The notes beneath the pieces are model-generated. The model ran no database searches. It saw nothing but the letters and a program-made list of their open reading frames with translations, and was not told the origin of the DNA. Both the position numbers and the translations under genes were made by a program. DNA of 64,000 nucleotides. Source: Globodera rostochiensis. Lineage: Eukaryota; Nematoda; Chromadorea; Rhabditida; Heteroderidae. The DNA lies in the NCBI GenBank assembly GCA_018350325.1, contig JAEVLN010000001.1:3625254-3689253 (forward strand), read 5' to 3'. Shown here piece by piece: positions 35,655-47,189 of the stretch (its first letter is position 1; every line of letters starts with the position of its first letter).

Positions 35655-38600
35655 AAAAAGCCCCCGGGGTTCAGATCAAAAAAAGCCCCCGGGGTTCGGA
35701 TCAAAAAAATCCCCCGGGGTTCGGATCAAAAAAAGCCCCCGGGGTTCGGATCAAAAAAAGCCCCCGGGGTTCGGATCAAAAAAATCCCCCGGGGTTCGGA
35801 TCAAAAAAAGCCCCCGGGGTTCGGATCAAAAAAAGCCCCCGGGGTTCGGATCAAAAAAATCCCCCGGGGTTCGGATCAAAAAAAGCCCCCGGGGTTCGGA
35901 TCAAAAAAAGCCCCCGGGGTTCGGATCAAAAAAAGCCCCCGGGGTTCGGATCAAAAAAATCCCCCGGGGTTCGGATCAAAAAAATCCCCCGGGGTTCGGA
36001 TCAAAAAAAGCCCCCGGGGTTCGGATCAAAAAAAGCCCCCGGGGTTCGGATCAAAAAAAGCCCCCGGGGTTCAGATCAAAAAAAGCCCCCGGGGTTCGGA
36101 TCAAAAAAAGCCCCCGGGGTTCGGATCAAAAAAAGCCCCCGGGGTTCAGATCAAAAAAAGCCCCCGGGGTTCGGATCAAAAAAAGCCCCCGGGGTTCGGA
36201 TCAAAAAAATCCCCCGGGGTTCGGATCAAAAAAAGCCCCCGGGGTTCGGATCAAAAAAAGCCCCCGGGGTTCGGATCAAAAAAATCCCCCGGGGTTCGGA
36301 TCAAAAAAAGCCCCCGGGGTTCGGATCAAAAAAAGCCCCCGGGGTTCGGATCAAAAAAATCCCCCGGGGTTCGGATCAAAAAAAGCCCCCGGGGTTCGGA
36401 TCAAAAAAAGCCCCCGGGGTTCGAATCAAAAAAAGCCCCCGGGGTTCGGATCAAAAAAAGCCCCCGGGGTTCAGATCAAAAAAAGCCCCCGGGGTTCGGA
36501 TCAAAAAAAGCCCCCGGGGTTCAGATCAAAAAAAGCCCCCGGGGTTCGGATCAAAAAAAGCCCCCGGGGTTCGGATCAAAAAAATCCCCCGGGGTTCGGA
36601 TCAAAAAAAGCCCCCGGGGTTCGGATCAAAAAAATCCCCCGGGGTTCGGATCAAAAAAAGCCCCCGGGGTTCGGATCAAAAAAAGCCCCCGGGGTTCGAA
36701 TCAAAAAAAGCCCCCGGGGTTCGGATCAAAAAAAGCCCCCGGGGTTCGGATCAAAAAAAGCCCCCGGGGTTCGGATCAAAAAAAGCCCCCGGGGTTCGGA
36801 TCAAAAAAAGCCCCCGGGGTTCGGATCAAAAAAAGCCCCCGAGGTTCAGATCAAAAAAAGCCCCCGGGGTTCAGATCAAAAAAAGCCCCCGGGGTTCAGA
36901 TCAAAAAAAGCCCCCGGGGTTCGGATCAAAAAAAGCCCCCGGGGTTCAGATCAAAAAAAGCCCCCGGGGTTCAGATCAAAAAAAGCCCCCGGGGTTCGGA
37001 TCAAAAAAAGCCCCCGAGGTTCAGATCAAAAAAAGCCCCCGGGGTTCAGATCAAAAAAAGCCCCCGGGGTTCGGATCAAAAAAAGCCCCCGGGGTTCGGA
37101 TCAAAAAAAGCCCCCGGGGTTCAGATCAAAAAAAGCCCCCGGGGTTCAGATCAAAAAAAGCCCCCGGGGTTCAGATCAAAAAAAGCCCCCGGGGTTCAGA
37201 TCAAAAAAAGCCCCCGGGGTTCAGATCAAAAAAAGCCCCCGGGGTTCAGATCAAAAAAAGCCCCCGGGGTTCAGATCAAAAAAAGCCCCCGGGGTTCGGA
37301 TCAAAAAAAGCCCCCGGGGTTCAGATCAAAAAAAGCCTTGGGGTTCGAATCAAAAAAAGCCCCCGGGGTTCAGATCAAAAAAAGCCCCCGGGGTTCGGAT
37401 CAAAAAAAGCCCCCGGGGTTCGGATCAAAAAAATCCCCCGGGGTTCGGATCAAAAAAAGCCCCCGGGGTTCGGATCAAAAAAATCCCCCGGGGTTCGGAT
37501 CAAAAAAAGCCCCCGGGGTTCGGATCAAAAAAAGCCCCCGGGGTTCGAATCAAAAAAAGCCCCCGGGGTTCGGATCAAAAAAAGCCCCCGGGGTTCGGAT
37601 CAAAAAAAGCCCCCGGGGTTCGGATCAAAAAAAGCCCCCGGGGTTCGGATCAAAAAAAGCCCCCGGGGTTCGGATCAAAAAAAAGCCCCGAGGTTCAGAT
37701 CAAAAAAAAGCCCCGGGGTTCAGATCAAAAAAAGCCCCCGGGGTTCAGATCAAAAAAAAGCCCCCGGGGTTCGGATAAAAAAAAGCCCCCGGGTTCAGAT
37801 CAAAAAAAGCCCCCGGGGTTCAGATCAAAAAAAGCCCCCGGGGTTCGGATCAAAAAAGCCCCCGAGGTTCAGATCAAAAAAAGCCCCCGGGGTTCAGATC
37901 AAAAAAAGCCCCGGGGTTCGGATCAAAAAAAGCCCCCGGGGTTCGGATCAAAAAAAGCCCCCGGGGTTCGATCAAAAAAAGCCCCCGGGTTCAGATCAAA
38001 AAAAGCCCCCCGGGGTTCAGTCAAAAAAAGCCCCCGGGGTTCAGATCAAAAAAAGCCCCCGGGGTTCAGATCAAAAAAAGCCCCCGGGGTTCAGAATCAA
38101 AAAAAGCCCCCGGGGTTCAGATCAAAAAAAGCCCCCGGGGTTCGGATCAAAAAAGCCCCCGGGGTTCAGATCAAAAAAAGCCTTGGGGTTCGAATCAAAA
38201 AAAGCCCCGGGGTTCAGATCAAAAAAAGCCCCCGGGGTTCAGATCAAAAAAAGCCCCCGGGGTTCAATCAAAAAAAGCCCCCGGGGTTCAGTCAAAAAAA
38301 GCCCCCGGGGTTCGGATCAAAAAAAGCCCCCGGGGTTCGGATCAAAAAAAGCCCCCGGGGTTCAGATCAAAAAAAGCCCCCGGGGTTCGGATCAAAAAAA
38401 GCCCCCGGGGTTCAGATCAAAAAAAGCCCCCGGGGTTCGGATCAAAAAAAGCCCCCGGGGTTCGGATCAAAAAAATCCCCCGGGGTTCGGATCAAAAAAA
38501 AGCCCCGGGGTTCGGATCAAAAAAATCCCCCGGGGTTCGGATCAAAAAAAGCCCCCGGGGTTCGATCAAAAAAAGCCCCCGGGGTTCGAATCAAAAAAAG

Positions 38601-39733
38601 CCCCGGGGTTCGGATCAAAAAAAGCCCCCGGGGTTCGGATCAAAAAAAGCCCCCGGGGTTCGGATCAAAAAAAGCCCCCGGGGTTCGGATCAAAAAAAAC
38701 CCCCCGGGGTTCGGATCAAAAAAAGCCCCCGAGGTTCAGATCAAAAAAGCCCCCGGGGTTCAGATCAAAAAAAGCCCCCGGGGTTCAGATCAAAAAAAGC
38801 CCCGGGGTTCGGATCAAAAAAAGCCCCCGGGGTTCAGATCAAAAAAAGCCCCCGGGGTTCAATCAAAAAAAGCCCCCGGGGTTCGGATCAAAAAAAGCCC
38901 CCGAGGTTCAGATCAAAAAAGCCCCCGGGGTTCAGATCAAAAAAAGCCCCCGGGGTTCGGATCAAAAAAAGCCCCCGGGTTCGGATCAAAAAAGCCCCCG
39001 GGGTTCAGATCAAAAAAAGCCCCCGGGGTTCAGATCAAAAAAAGCCCCCGGGGTTCAGATCAAAAAAAGCCCCCGGGGTTCAGATCAAAAAAAGCCCCCG
39101 GGGTTCAGATCAAAAAAAGCCCCCCGGGGTTCAGATAAAAAAAGCCTTGGGGTTCCGATCAAAAAAGCCCCCGGGGTTCAGATCAAAAAAAGCCCCCGGG
39201 GTTCAGAATCAAAAAAACCCCCGGGGTTCAATCAAAAAAAGCCCCCGGGGTTTAGAACAAAAAAAGCCCCCGGGGTTCAGGATCAAAAAAGCCCCCGGGG
39301 TTTCAGATCAAAAAAACCCCCGGGGTTCAGATCAAAAAAAGCCCCCCGGGTTCAGATTCAAAAAAACCCCCGGGGTTCAGATCAAAAAAAGCCCCCGGGG
39401 TTCGGATCAAAAAAAGCCCCCGGGGTTCAGATCAAAAAAAGCCTTGGGGTTCGAATCAAAAAAAGCCCCCGGGGTTCAGATCAAAAAAAGCCCCCGGGGT
39501 TCAGATCAAAAAAAGCCCCCGGGGTTCAGATCAAAAAAAGCCCCCGGGGTTCAGATCAAAAAAAGCCCCCGGGGTTCAGATCAAAAAAAGCCCCCGGGGT
39601 TCAGATCAAAAAAAGCCTTGGGGTTCGAATCAAAAAAAGCCCCCGGGGTTCAGATCAAAAAAAGCCCCCGGGGTTCAGATCAAAAAAAGCCCCCGGGGTT
39701 CAGATCAAAAAAAGCCCCCGGGGTTCGGATCTC
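35655..39733. repeat. About 160-copy 25-bp satellite array
   Basis: The unit is AAAAAAAGCCCCCGGGGTTC followed by GGATC or AGATC, with a CCCCCGGGG self-complementary core. Most of the first 2 kb is perfect 25-mers with G/T or G/A variants. After about 37.7 kb single-base losses accumulate. A variant unit with GCCTTGGGGTTCGAATC recurs at about 37336, 38180, 39144, 39441 and 39615, the last two 175 bp (seven units) apart, so longer blocks have been copied. No unit contains a stop in any forward frame, which yields plus-strand open frames of over 1,000 codons rich in Lys, Pro, Gly and Ser. I treat these as non-coding. Confidence 0.95.
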
Positions 39734-40103
39734 GGTCGGGTAACCGCTGCAACTCTGTCGTCAAAGGATCAATTGTCAACCTTCATACCCCCCTCCTTTC
39801 TCTACAAAAAAGCTTTCTTGTTTAAACATTGTCAGAGTTCGTGTCTTTTTATATTCCAAATTTACGGTCTGTTACAATTCTGTTACGTGTGTTTGATTGG
39901 GGTTGACCACCATTTATGTCCGGATGAGATCACAAAATGGATGATTCCATTAATCGGAAGAAAAAATTCACAACAAACAGATTCTATCCAAAAGTTTTGT
40001 ACATTTTGAAGAAAAGTTATTTAGAATTTTGAATAAAGAAATTTGCAATGAAGAAACAGTGACGGATCAAAATGAAATGCCCGTGTCGAAGTAAATTGAG
40101 TGC
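39734..40103. other. Intergenic between the satellite and the ENPP 3' end
   Basis: Unique AT-rich sequence after the array. One of the satellite reading frames continues open to 40009, but with no recognisable protein. It probably holds the 3' UTR of the minus-strand ENPP gene. Confidence 0.5.
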
Positions 40104-43100
40104 TCAGTGCCAAAGTTCGGTGGTGATGTTGGTCCGCCACCTCAACTGATCAGCCGTTGGATACCACATTTGTTCGGCGAAGAATTGTACACCCGTCAGC
40201 AACTCCACGTCGCGAACCCGCGCGGTGTTTACCAAAAGATATTCATCCGGGCCCTTGGGGGAAAAAGGGTACAAAAAGTATTATTTGTGCCAAAAGCTGA
40301 CCAAACAATTCAATTCCTTTCGGACGTTGGGCAGAACGAATGTGAGCAATCGCGTGGCATTGGCCGACTTGCAGTTGATTCCGTTCAGATGCCACAAATC
40401 GTCCTCACACCGGATGAGAATTCGGAAAAAGTGAGTCGGTGGTATTATTGTCGTTTTGAGGACGGAAGAATTCCTGGAAAGCCATTATGGAATCGCAACT
40501 CAATATCATTAGTTAAAGCAGCTCGGACTCAAAATTCCCAAAAACTCAAGACCGAACTGACCACGAAACTCGAGGCCGAGACCCTAAAACCCCGAGAATT
40601 TCTCGACTCGAGGCCCCAAAACTTCAAGACTCTCGAGCATCCTTAAGCAGCATATATCTCCAGTTGGCCATACCTCTGATCGGCAATGCCATCCATGTCC
40701 TGATCTGTTATTGTGCCCGTTATGGAAACGACCTTTCCAAAAAGCCGCACATAATGCCGCGTTATGTTCTGAAGGTAAGTGAAAGGGCCTGAAAGAACGC
40801 AAAAATGACGTCCGACTAATGGAATGTTTTCCCCGCCATTCCATCCAAACCTTCGGCAAAAAGTCCGAACATCGGAAATTGAAGTTGGGCAAAGTCGGAA
40901 ATGGAATAAACTTAAAGAATTAAACAAAAACATTCGAAAATGCTCTCTTTTCTGTACCATTCTCTTCTGATGCCGCAATGCTTCTCCAAACAGTGCCATT
41001 CGGAGCGTTTTTCATCGAATTTTGGCAATTTTTATCAAATTGCTTATCGGAAAAAGGGCACTCAAAAGAAGAAGCATTTACAAAGTCGGAAGACGACAGT
41101 GACTCGTAAAGCATTGTTGGCCCAACTGAAAAGGAAACACTTTCATAACTTTAATTGCGTTTGTTTACCTTTTCCATCCACAAACGGAGTAAGCAGAAGT
41201 GCCGCACAAAGGTTAATTATGCATAAATTGTGAAATTTGGTGTAGAAAAAGGCGTTGGGAGGGTGCGATTGATGTTTCCTGCACGCGTCCAACTTCTGCT
41301 CGATGGCTTTCTGCAGAATCTTTGTGTACAATTTGCTTAAGCGCTGAGGTCTCACAATTTTGTGTTCACATTCGGCCGATGTTATCCCATCACACGGCGT
41401 CAAGTGATGCTGCTGGGAAGAGCCGACACATTCACTGAAAGTGCAAAAATCCCCCCAGGGAATTTATCCTTGGACTTGCCCGAGGGGATGCACTTCGGGT
41501 CCCCCCAGGGAATATTATCCTTAGACTTGCCCGAGGGGATGCACTTCGGGTCCCCCCAGGGAATATTATCCTTAGACTTGCCCGAGGGGATGCACTTCGG
41601 GTCCCCCCAGGGAATATTATCCTTAGACTTGCTCGAGGGGATGCACTTCGGGTCCCCCCAGGGAATATTATCCTTAGACTTGCCCGAGGGGATGCACTTC
41701 GGGATCGAAAGGGAAAACGGGAGGCCGATGCAAGTCCATGTTGTGAATGAGCCCGTCCAACACGCCCAAAGTTCCGTTGTTTGGCGTGTTTTGGGGCAAA
41801 CGGAGGAGGTCTAATCAACTGATTAGCTGCAATAATTGTGTTTGCTTGGGACAGACCAATGAACAAATTGAACAGCTCCACATTTTGGAACGGTTCAAGC
41901 CGAATGCCTTTTCGAATGTTCGGACCCCGGGCGAAGAAAATGGCGTGCATTTGTTCAAATCGGTAATCGTAACCATGATCAGACGTCACATTGTAGTCAT
42001 CATTAGACGATCTTAACTTTTAAAAATGTATTATCGGCATAAAATTGTCGCCTAACGCGTAGAAAGCGACCCCCGGACGGCCGTCAAAGACCAAATCGCC
42101 CACTCTTTTCTGTCGAGCATATTGATAACGTTTTGGCATTCGTTTTCTGTCGTAAAGATGGAATTTTGTTTTGTCGAAACAAGTGAACTTGTCGAGAAGT
42201 TGAATTTTTTCGGATTCGGCTAAACATTTTTAACATTAAAAAATATAAAATAAATTTGCCCACTGGAATTTGTATGGTTTGTTACATAAACATGTCCGAT
42301 CACTCCGTTGGAAGCAATTAGCCCCGATGATTGGGCCGTCGGGCCGAACAGTTCATTGAAGTAAAAACGCTCGTTCAACCATTGCATTCCTTCAGGGAAA
42401 AATCGTGAAAATTGGCAAACAATTAAAGCGAGTGCCATGATCGGAAAGAATGATCAAATTGATGCAATCCAACATTTCCTCTCGACGAAGCGAGCTGAAC
42501 AAATAATCGAGCACGGACTCCAAATAGACCAGCTCAAGTTCGACCTCAAAAACAGACAGAGTTAAATTGTCGGTCGTAAACAAACAGAACTTGTTTTTCC
42601 GAAGTATGGAAATGTCCCACATTATCCGGTTGATCAAAATAGGCCATAATCAGTGAGGGTCGCTCAATGGCTGGGAGGGTTAGCCATTCGACGATTTTGT
42701 CGACGCGTTTTGAATAGGGAAAGCTGGAATTATAGGGTAAATCGACGGTCGGATTGTGTCCTAAAGGGGGGGGGGTGATCAAAAGAGAAGACGCAATGAC
42801 CAAAACGGGGACACACCGGTAATGTTTAAGGAACAGCCTGGCCAGAACAGACAGAACATCCTTTTGTGCTGACGAACGGCCAAACTCCAGATCTGAAGCC
42901 CTCTTGGGTAAGTAATTCCATCATTTAGCACAAAAAGCATTCAATTGGCGTCATTGTCAAATTGTCATACCGGTTCGCCGCCGTAAAATGCGGCATTTTT
43001 TGTGTTTTTCATGTCCTCTAATTTCGGACTGATCTGTGCATCGTACGCTGTGTTGTCAATGACGCCATGCACCCCCGGCCATAGCCTAGCGAATATTGGT

Positions 43101-44369
43101 AATTGATGGAGGAATTGGAACAACTTGCCCTGTGGCGATTGTGTGATGGTTGGGGAATGTTCTGGACGGGTAGGAGGGGAACATGAACTGCAAAGAGTAA
43201 TGAACATGGATTGTGTTAATCTCGGGGGTCAAGACGTCCACCCCCTCCCCCCTCTGCGCGTACATCCGCCCGTGCTCCACATTCGCTCATTCTGTCCAAC
43301 GTCTGCACTATGTTTAGGTGGAGATAGCCACGCTGAAACCCGTCGAGACTGATAACCACCAATGGGGGGATGTTAATGCTGAAAATGGAATCTGATCGTC
43401 CCAAATATAAGACCAACCAACTCTTCCTTCTCGCACTTAATCCTGCACTTCGGATTGTGCCATTCATGGCGATAAAATCCGTTGGAATTTGTCATTTTTT
43501 CAGCTTGCCATGTCTCTTTTCCTTCAAAGGATTTATTAGTCCCATTCATTGTCGGCACTGTTGATGAGGACGGAGAGAATGCACCAGACGGTTCATCACC
43601 AAAAATTCCTTGAAATGCCATTAAAAATTATATTAATATTTTTTATTCTAAATCACCAGCCGCTTTTGCCTGTGCCAATTCGTCTTCTGGCATATTTGAG
43701 ATCATTGCGTCACCAGTGAAATAGCGATTAACGCGAAAACGCATAATTCGCTCGTAGATGCGCTGAGAGAGAGAGAAAGAGTGGCACAGAGAAAACGGAG
43801 AAGCGAATTGGGCTAATTAATTGCCACTAATAGTTTCGCAATTCTGTCATAATTTAAAAACCCCCCGGGCATTTCCCCTCCGGACACAACTCACCATGAA
43901 GCGTTCACTTCCCACTTTACTCGACACTTTGCCGCTGTTTATTCCGTCTTCAAATTTCTCATCCAACATTTGCATGGAGCGCAAAAGAACCAAAACGGTC
44001 AGCAAAACGAACGCCACGCCAGCCGCGCACAGAAACAGCAGAAAGAACCTCCGACGGATCAGACGCCGTAACCATCCAACACTTTTCTCGCTGTTGGGGA
44101 CGTCATCTAAGCAAATCGATTACATTCTTCTAATTGACCCATCACCATGGTGGCCATAATCACTCAACCCCCAACTTACCGTAATCGAGAATCTCGAACC
44201 CTTCCCGTCGAATGGTTTCCCCTCCAATCGGTGGACTTCCGTTGCTCACTCTTTGCCTATTTCCTCTCCGGATGGAGTCAAATTCCTTCAATTTGCTTCT
44301 TCTATTATTGCCTGTGTTCTCCAATCCTGGGGCCCCTCCGCCTCCTCCATCAGACTCTCTTCGAAGCAT
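40104..44369 (-). CDS. Ectonucleotide pyrophosphatase/phosphodiesterase (ENPP), type II membrane protein
   Basis: The start MLRRESDGGGGGAPG (44369) heads a cytoplasmic tail. A signal-anchor helix follows (RRRFFLLFLCAAGVAFVLLT) at about 44.0 kb. The catalytic phosphodiesterase domain has PLVVISLDGF, the nucleophile motif PSRTFPNHHT (Thr), a block resembling the HGxxDN region (GVHGVIDNTAYD), YGGEP, FDQPDNVGHF, LILSDHG and SDHGYDYRF, so the metal-binding Asp/His set appears intact. The nuclease-like C-terminal domain ends with RVRDVELLTGVQFF and a stop at 40104. ENPPs hydrolyse extracellular nucleotides or phospholipid head groups. The intron after HPLG (41.45-41.70 kb) carries five 51-bp repeats. 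It fits a GC donor (GGGCAAGT) and the acceptor CACTTTCAG in phase, continuing ECVGSSQQHH. The exact exons of the nuclease-like part are approximate. Confidence 0.9.
41449..41706. repeat. Five 51-bp tandem repeats spanning an ENPP exon-intron junction
   Basis: On the coding strand each unit holds CCCGAAGTGCATCCCC, TCGGGCAAGTCTAAGG and ATAATATTCCCTGGGG. The first unit in transcription order contains the end of the exon coding for PEVHPLG and its splice donor. The next four copies repeat that coding scrap plus donor inside the intron. The last unit, next to the acceptor, is slightly diverged (GTCCAAGGATAAATT). Confidence 0.9.
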
Positions 44370-45107
44370 TGGAGACTAAAAGGTGTCAACCGTAATCTCT
44401 TGAAGCATTTTGTTAAATAATTAAAAACAATCTAAAGCATCACAAATTGTAAGAAATATAATAATTGGTCAAAAACCGAGTGGACAAAACAACGAATTAC
44501 CAAAATGGACCAATGACAAAAATCCCGACTTTGAACGGGTCCCGGAAATTCGGGGTTTTCAGCTTGCAAATTTACGGTTTTGAAATATTTTCCAAGTCCT
44601 GTGTTGGGGGATCGGAATCCTGATTTCCGACTTTTTTGTGACTAACAGATTTCCGATTACAAATGCCTTGTTTTATATGGGAAAAACAACTCTCGTCTAA
44701 AGAAGTGCCATTTTTATTTGTGAGACTTTTGGAAAAGGCAATGACACAGGAACAAACATCTCAAGCACTTTGGAAGAAATCGGTATTTGATGACGCATAT
44801 TTTCGGGTTTTTTTAGATTTTGCTGTTTTTTATTCGTGTTTCTCTTCCGCTATTTGTCAAACATTCATTATTTGCATAGCGGTTTAGGTCAGAGTAACAC
44901 GATAAAGATGGAATTGATCGGTTACGCATTGGAATGGTAATTCTCTTTAATCGGTTGGAATGCATTGCGGGACGAAGGCTTTTGGTGAAAGAAAATTGAC
45001 TGACAAAGGTGGAGGAGCATAATCGGATGGAAAATGATGAAATTTTGTTAGGGAAATTGGAAATTAAATGTTTGGAATGGCTGATGAACATGTTGGAATA
45101 GAAGAAA

Positions 45108-45138
<31 letters not shown>

Positions 45139-45645
45139 AGAAATGCGGGAGGCGGGGGGGGGGGGGAACAAATGGATGTGGTGGGGGAAATCAAGATATT
45201 GCGTGCGTTGCGATGCTATAGTTGGATTGAGATAAAAACGAATGAATTTGGTCTGCTGGACGGATGCGCTGAAACGTGAAGCCAAAAGAATGTTTCATAA
45301 AAATGTAACAATAAAAATAATTGTTTTGTATAATTTGCATAATTTTAACCCAAAAGCTATTTTTGGATAAGAAACGGGTGCGTTGTTGATGAGTTGTTTA
45401 GGATCACGTATTGAGTGTTTAAATTTTTTTAATTACTATTTTTTGTTTAAATTTAGTCCATAGTACGATTAGTGCTCGCGAGACACTAAAGAAAAATGTT
45501 ACAAAAAGTGACTAATTTCTGCAATTTTTGGACCATTTTTTCTTAACAAAATGACTCCCCCCCCCCAAAAAAAGCTTAAAAAATAGGCTTAAGAAGGCCG
45601 CTAAAGCAAAAAATGAAACTTCAAAATTTTTAAAAATAAATATTG
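44370..45645. other. Intergenic; ENPP upstream region, poly-G run
   Basis: AT-rich DNA. A poly-G tract occupies about 45111-45138, with a second at 45153-45166, separated by AGAAATGCGGGAGGC. No supported gene. Confidence 0.5.
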
Positions 45646-45942
45646 TTAATATTTCAAAAAATATTTATTAAAATAAATTATTTTTAAAAAAATATTTTTT
45701 AATTCACTTGAAATTTTTCCGTTGTTTTTTGATCTTTCTTCATTATTCTTTTTGTATGCATTTAATTTGCTATTGATCCATTTAATAAATGTTTGCTCAC
45801 TCACCTTTTCATCATCATCTTCAAAGTTCAATCGCATAGAATCAAAATTTCTCCGCCTGATTTTTACTAAAGAATCAATTATTAAATCAAATAAATATAA
45901 AAGCAAATTACGGACACAAATCGGATATCCGAAATCATTCAA
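45646..45942 (-). pseudogene. Possible calponin-homology fragment
   Basis: A 98-codon AT-rich frame reads MNDFGYPICVRNLLLYLFDL and then DDDEKVSEQTFIKWINSKLN. The second part resembles the opening of a CH actin-binding domain (xxKTFTKWVNSxL in spectrins and dystrophins). The rest of a CH domain does not follow; the frame ends in a Lys/Asn-rich tail. It is a fragment or a chance likeness. Confidence 0.3.
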
Positions 45943-46043
45943 TACGTAAGAGGTAAAGGCGTTTACAGAATTAACGACTCAATTAAGGAAAGTTGAATGT
46001 TAAGCAATTTTTCCAAAAAAAATGTAAATATTTGATTTTAGGG

Positions 46044-46232
46044 TAAATACCCTATTCGCTTTTGGCCAATTCGCTTTTTACCCTATTCGCTTTTTGTGTG
46101 TTATAAGTATAGGCACTCTAACCTTGTCTGCGCTCTTTCTATTTTGTATTAGTTTATATAGACAAAAAGCGAATAGGGTAAAAAGCGAATTGGCCAAAAG
46201 CGAATTGGCCAAAAGCGAATCGGGGTCTTGTC
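46044..46232. mobile_element. Short inverted-repeat (MITE-like) element
   Basis: The left arm (46049-46096) is built of ACCCTATTCGCTTTT, GGCCAATTCGCTTTTT and ACCCTATTCGCTTTTTG. The right arm (46161-46220) is the inverse: CAAAAAGCGAATAGGGT, AAAAAGCGAATTGGCC, AAAAGCGAATTGGCC. About 65 bp of unrelated spacer separates them. The 10-mer GATTTTAGGG flanks it on both sides (46034-46043 and 46233-46242), a strong candidate target-site duplication. No coding capacity. Confidence 0.75.
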
Positions 46233-46536
46233 GATTTTAGGGGGTGCATTTTCCGTTTTCACTCCATTTTTTAAGGAATTTTCAAAAAAGCAATTTGTTT
46301 TTTGCGAGTTCTGCTTTACTTTTGCGGGGCGGGGGGGGGTCCGAAAATTTAAATTTATGACTCAATTCAATTGAGTCAATTGGTTAAGAGATTTACAACC
46401 AAAATTTAGAAAAAAAAAACGGTAATTTTGAAGCTTTTTAGGAGTGGTATGGCTCTCAAATCGGCCGACGGGATCATGGAAATGCTTGTTCATTATTTTC
46501 CATGTTTTATTGTAATGTCTTTTTGTCCGTTCCCCC

Positions 46537-46573
<37 letters not shown>

Positions 46574-46977
46574 TACTCATTTCCTTTGCTTTCAATTTTA
46601 TTTTTTATCGATAAAATCAATGTCCCCTCTCCAGCAGCCTTCTTTCCACCCCCGCGAAGGGCAGCTCGGCTGATGTCCGGGGGGTTGCCTTTGCCTTCTC
46701 CATGTCCCCAATCCATCCGTTCGATACATCGATTTTTGTTCGGCTTGTGCGCCTATGGCTCGCCTTCTTCCTTATGCATTGATTTCATCGACCGGAGCGC
46801 GGTGGCCGTAATGGTGCAAGCGGCCGGGCAATCAATGCATTGATCCCATCGAATTCCTATCGGATTTTGCCAATTCGATGGATTGATTGAGTGGGCTGTG
46901 GCGGGGGGGGGGGGAGAGATTATGAGTAAGGTGAAGGGAGAGAGAGGAGAGAATTGGCAAAAGATCATTAGGGGCTT
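46233..46977. other. Intergenic with poly-C run
   Basis: Contains a run of about 31 C (46541-46571) and a G run at 46903-46913. The sequence TCGATGAAATCAATGCAT-type near 46780-46840 is partly self-complementary. No gene seen. Confidence 0.45.
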
Positions 46978-47097
46978 TCAAAATGTCCGATCATACAAAG
47001 CGAACAAAAATGTCCGGTGAGAACGAACCAATAATATGCCTATGTCCCATGAGAACAAGCAGACAAAAGGTCCGGTAAAGCAAAAACCGGACAAAAC
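46978..47097. repeat. Iterated GACAAAAGGTCCGG units, left of the CacyBP gene
   Basis: Four or five degenerate units: AAAATGTCCGATC, AAAAATGTCCGGTGAG, GACAAAAGGTCCGGTAAAG and AACCGGACAAAAC. The same units in inverse orientation lie at 48911-49040, on the other side of the CacyBP gene. Confidence 0.7.
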
Positions 47098-47189
47098 TAT
47101 CGACACTCGTTAATCTTCGTAATAATTTCAACACGAAAAAATCATTAAAAAATCATTTTTTTATTTTAGAGCATTTATTTTATTGCGCG

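Noticed and set aside
35655..39733. CRISPR-like array
   Set aside because: The units are contiguous 25-mers without unique spacers, and the genome is eukaryotic.
35536..40009. Plus-strand open frames of 1,200 and 1,478 codons
   Set aside because: They exist in every forward frame because the 25-bp unit has no stop in any phase. The products are pure repeat and there is no conserved flanking domain.
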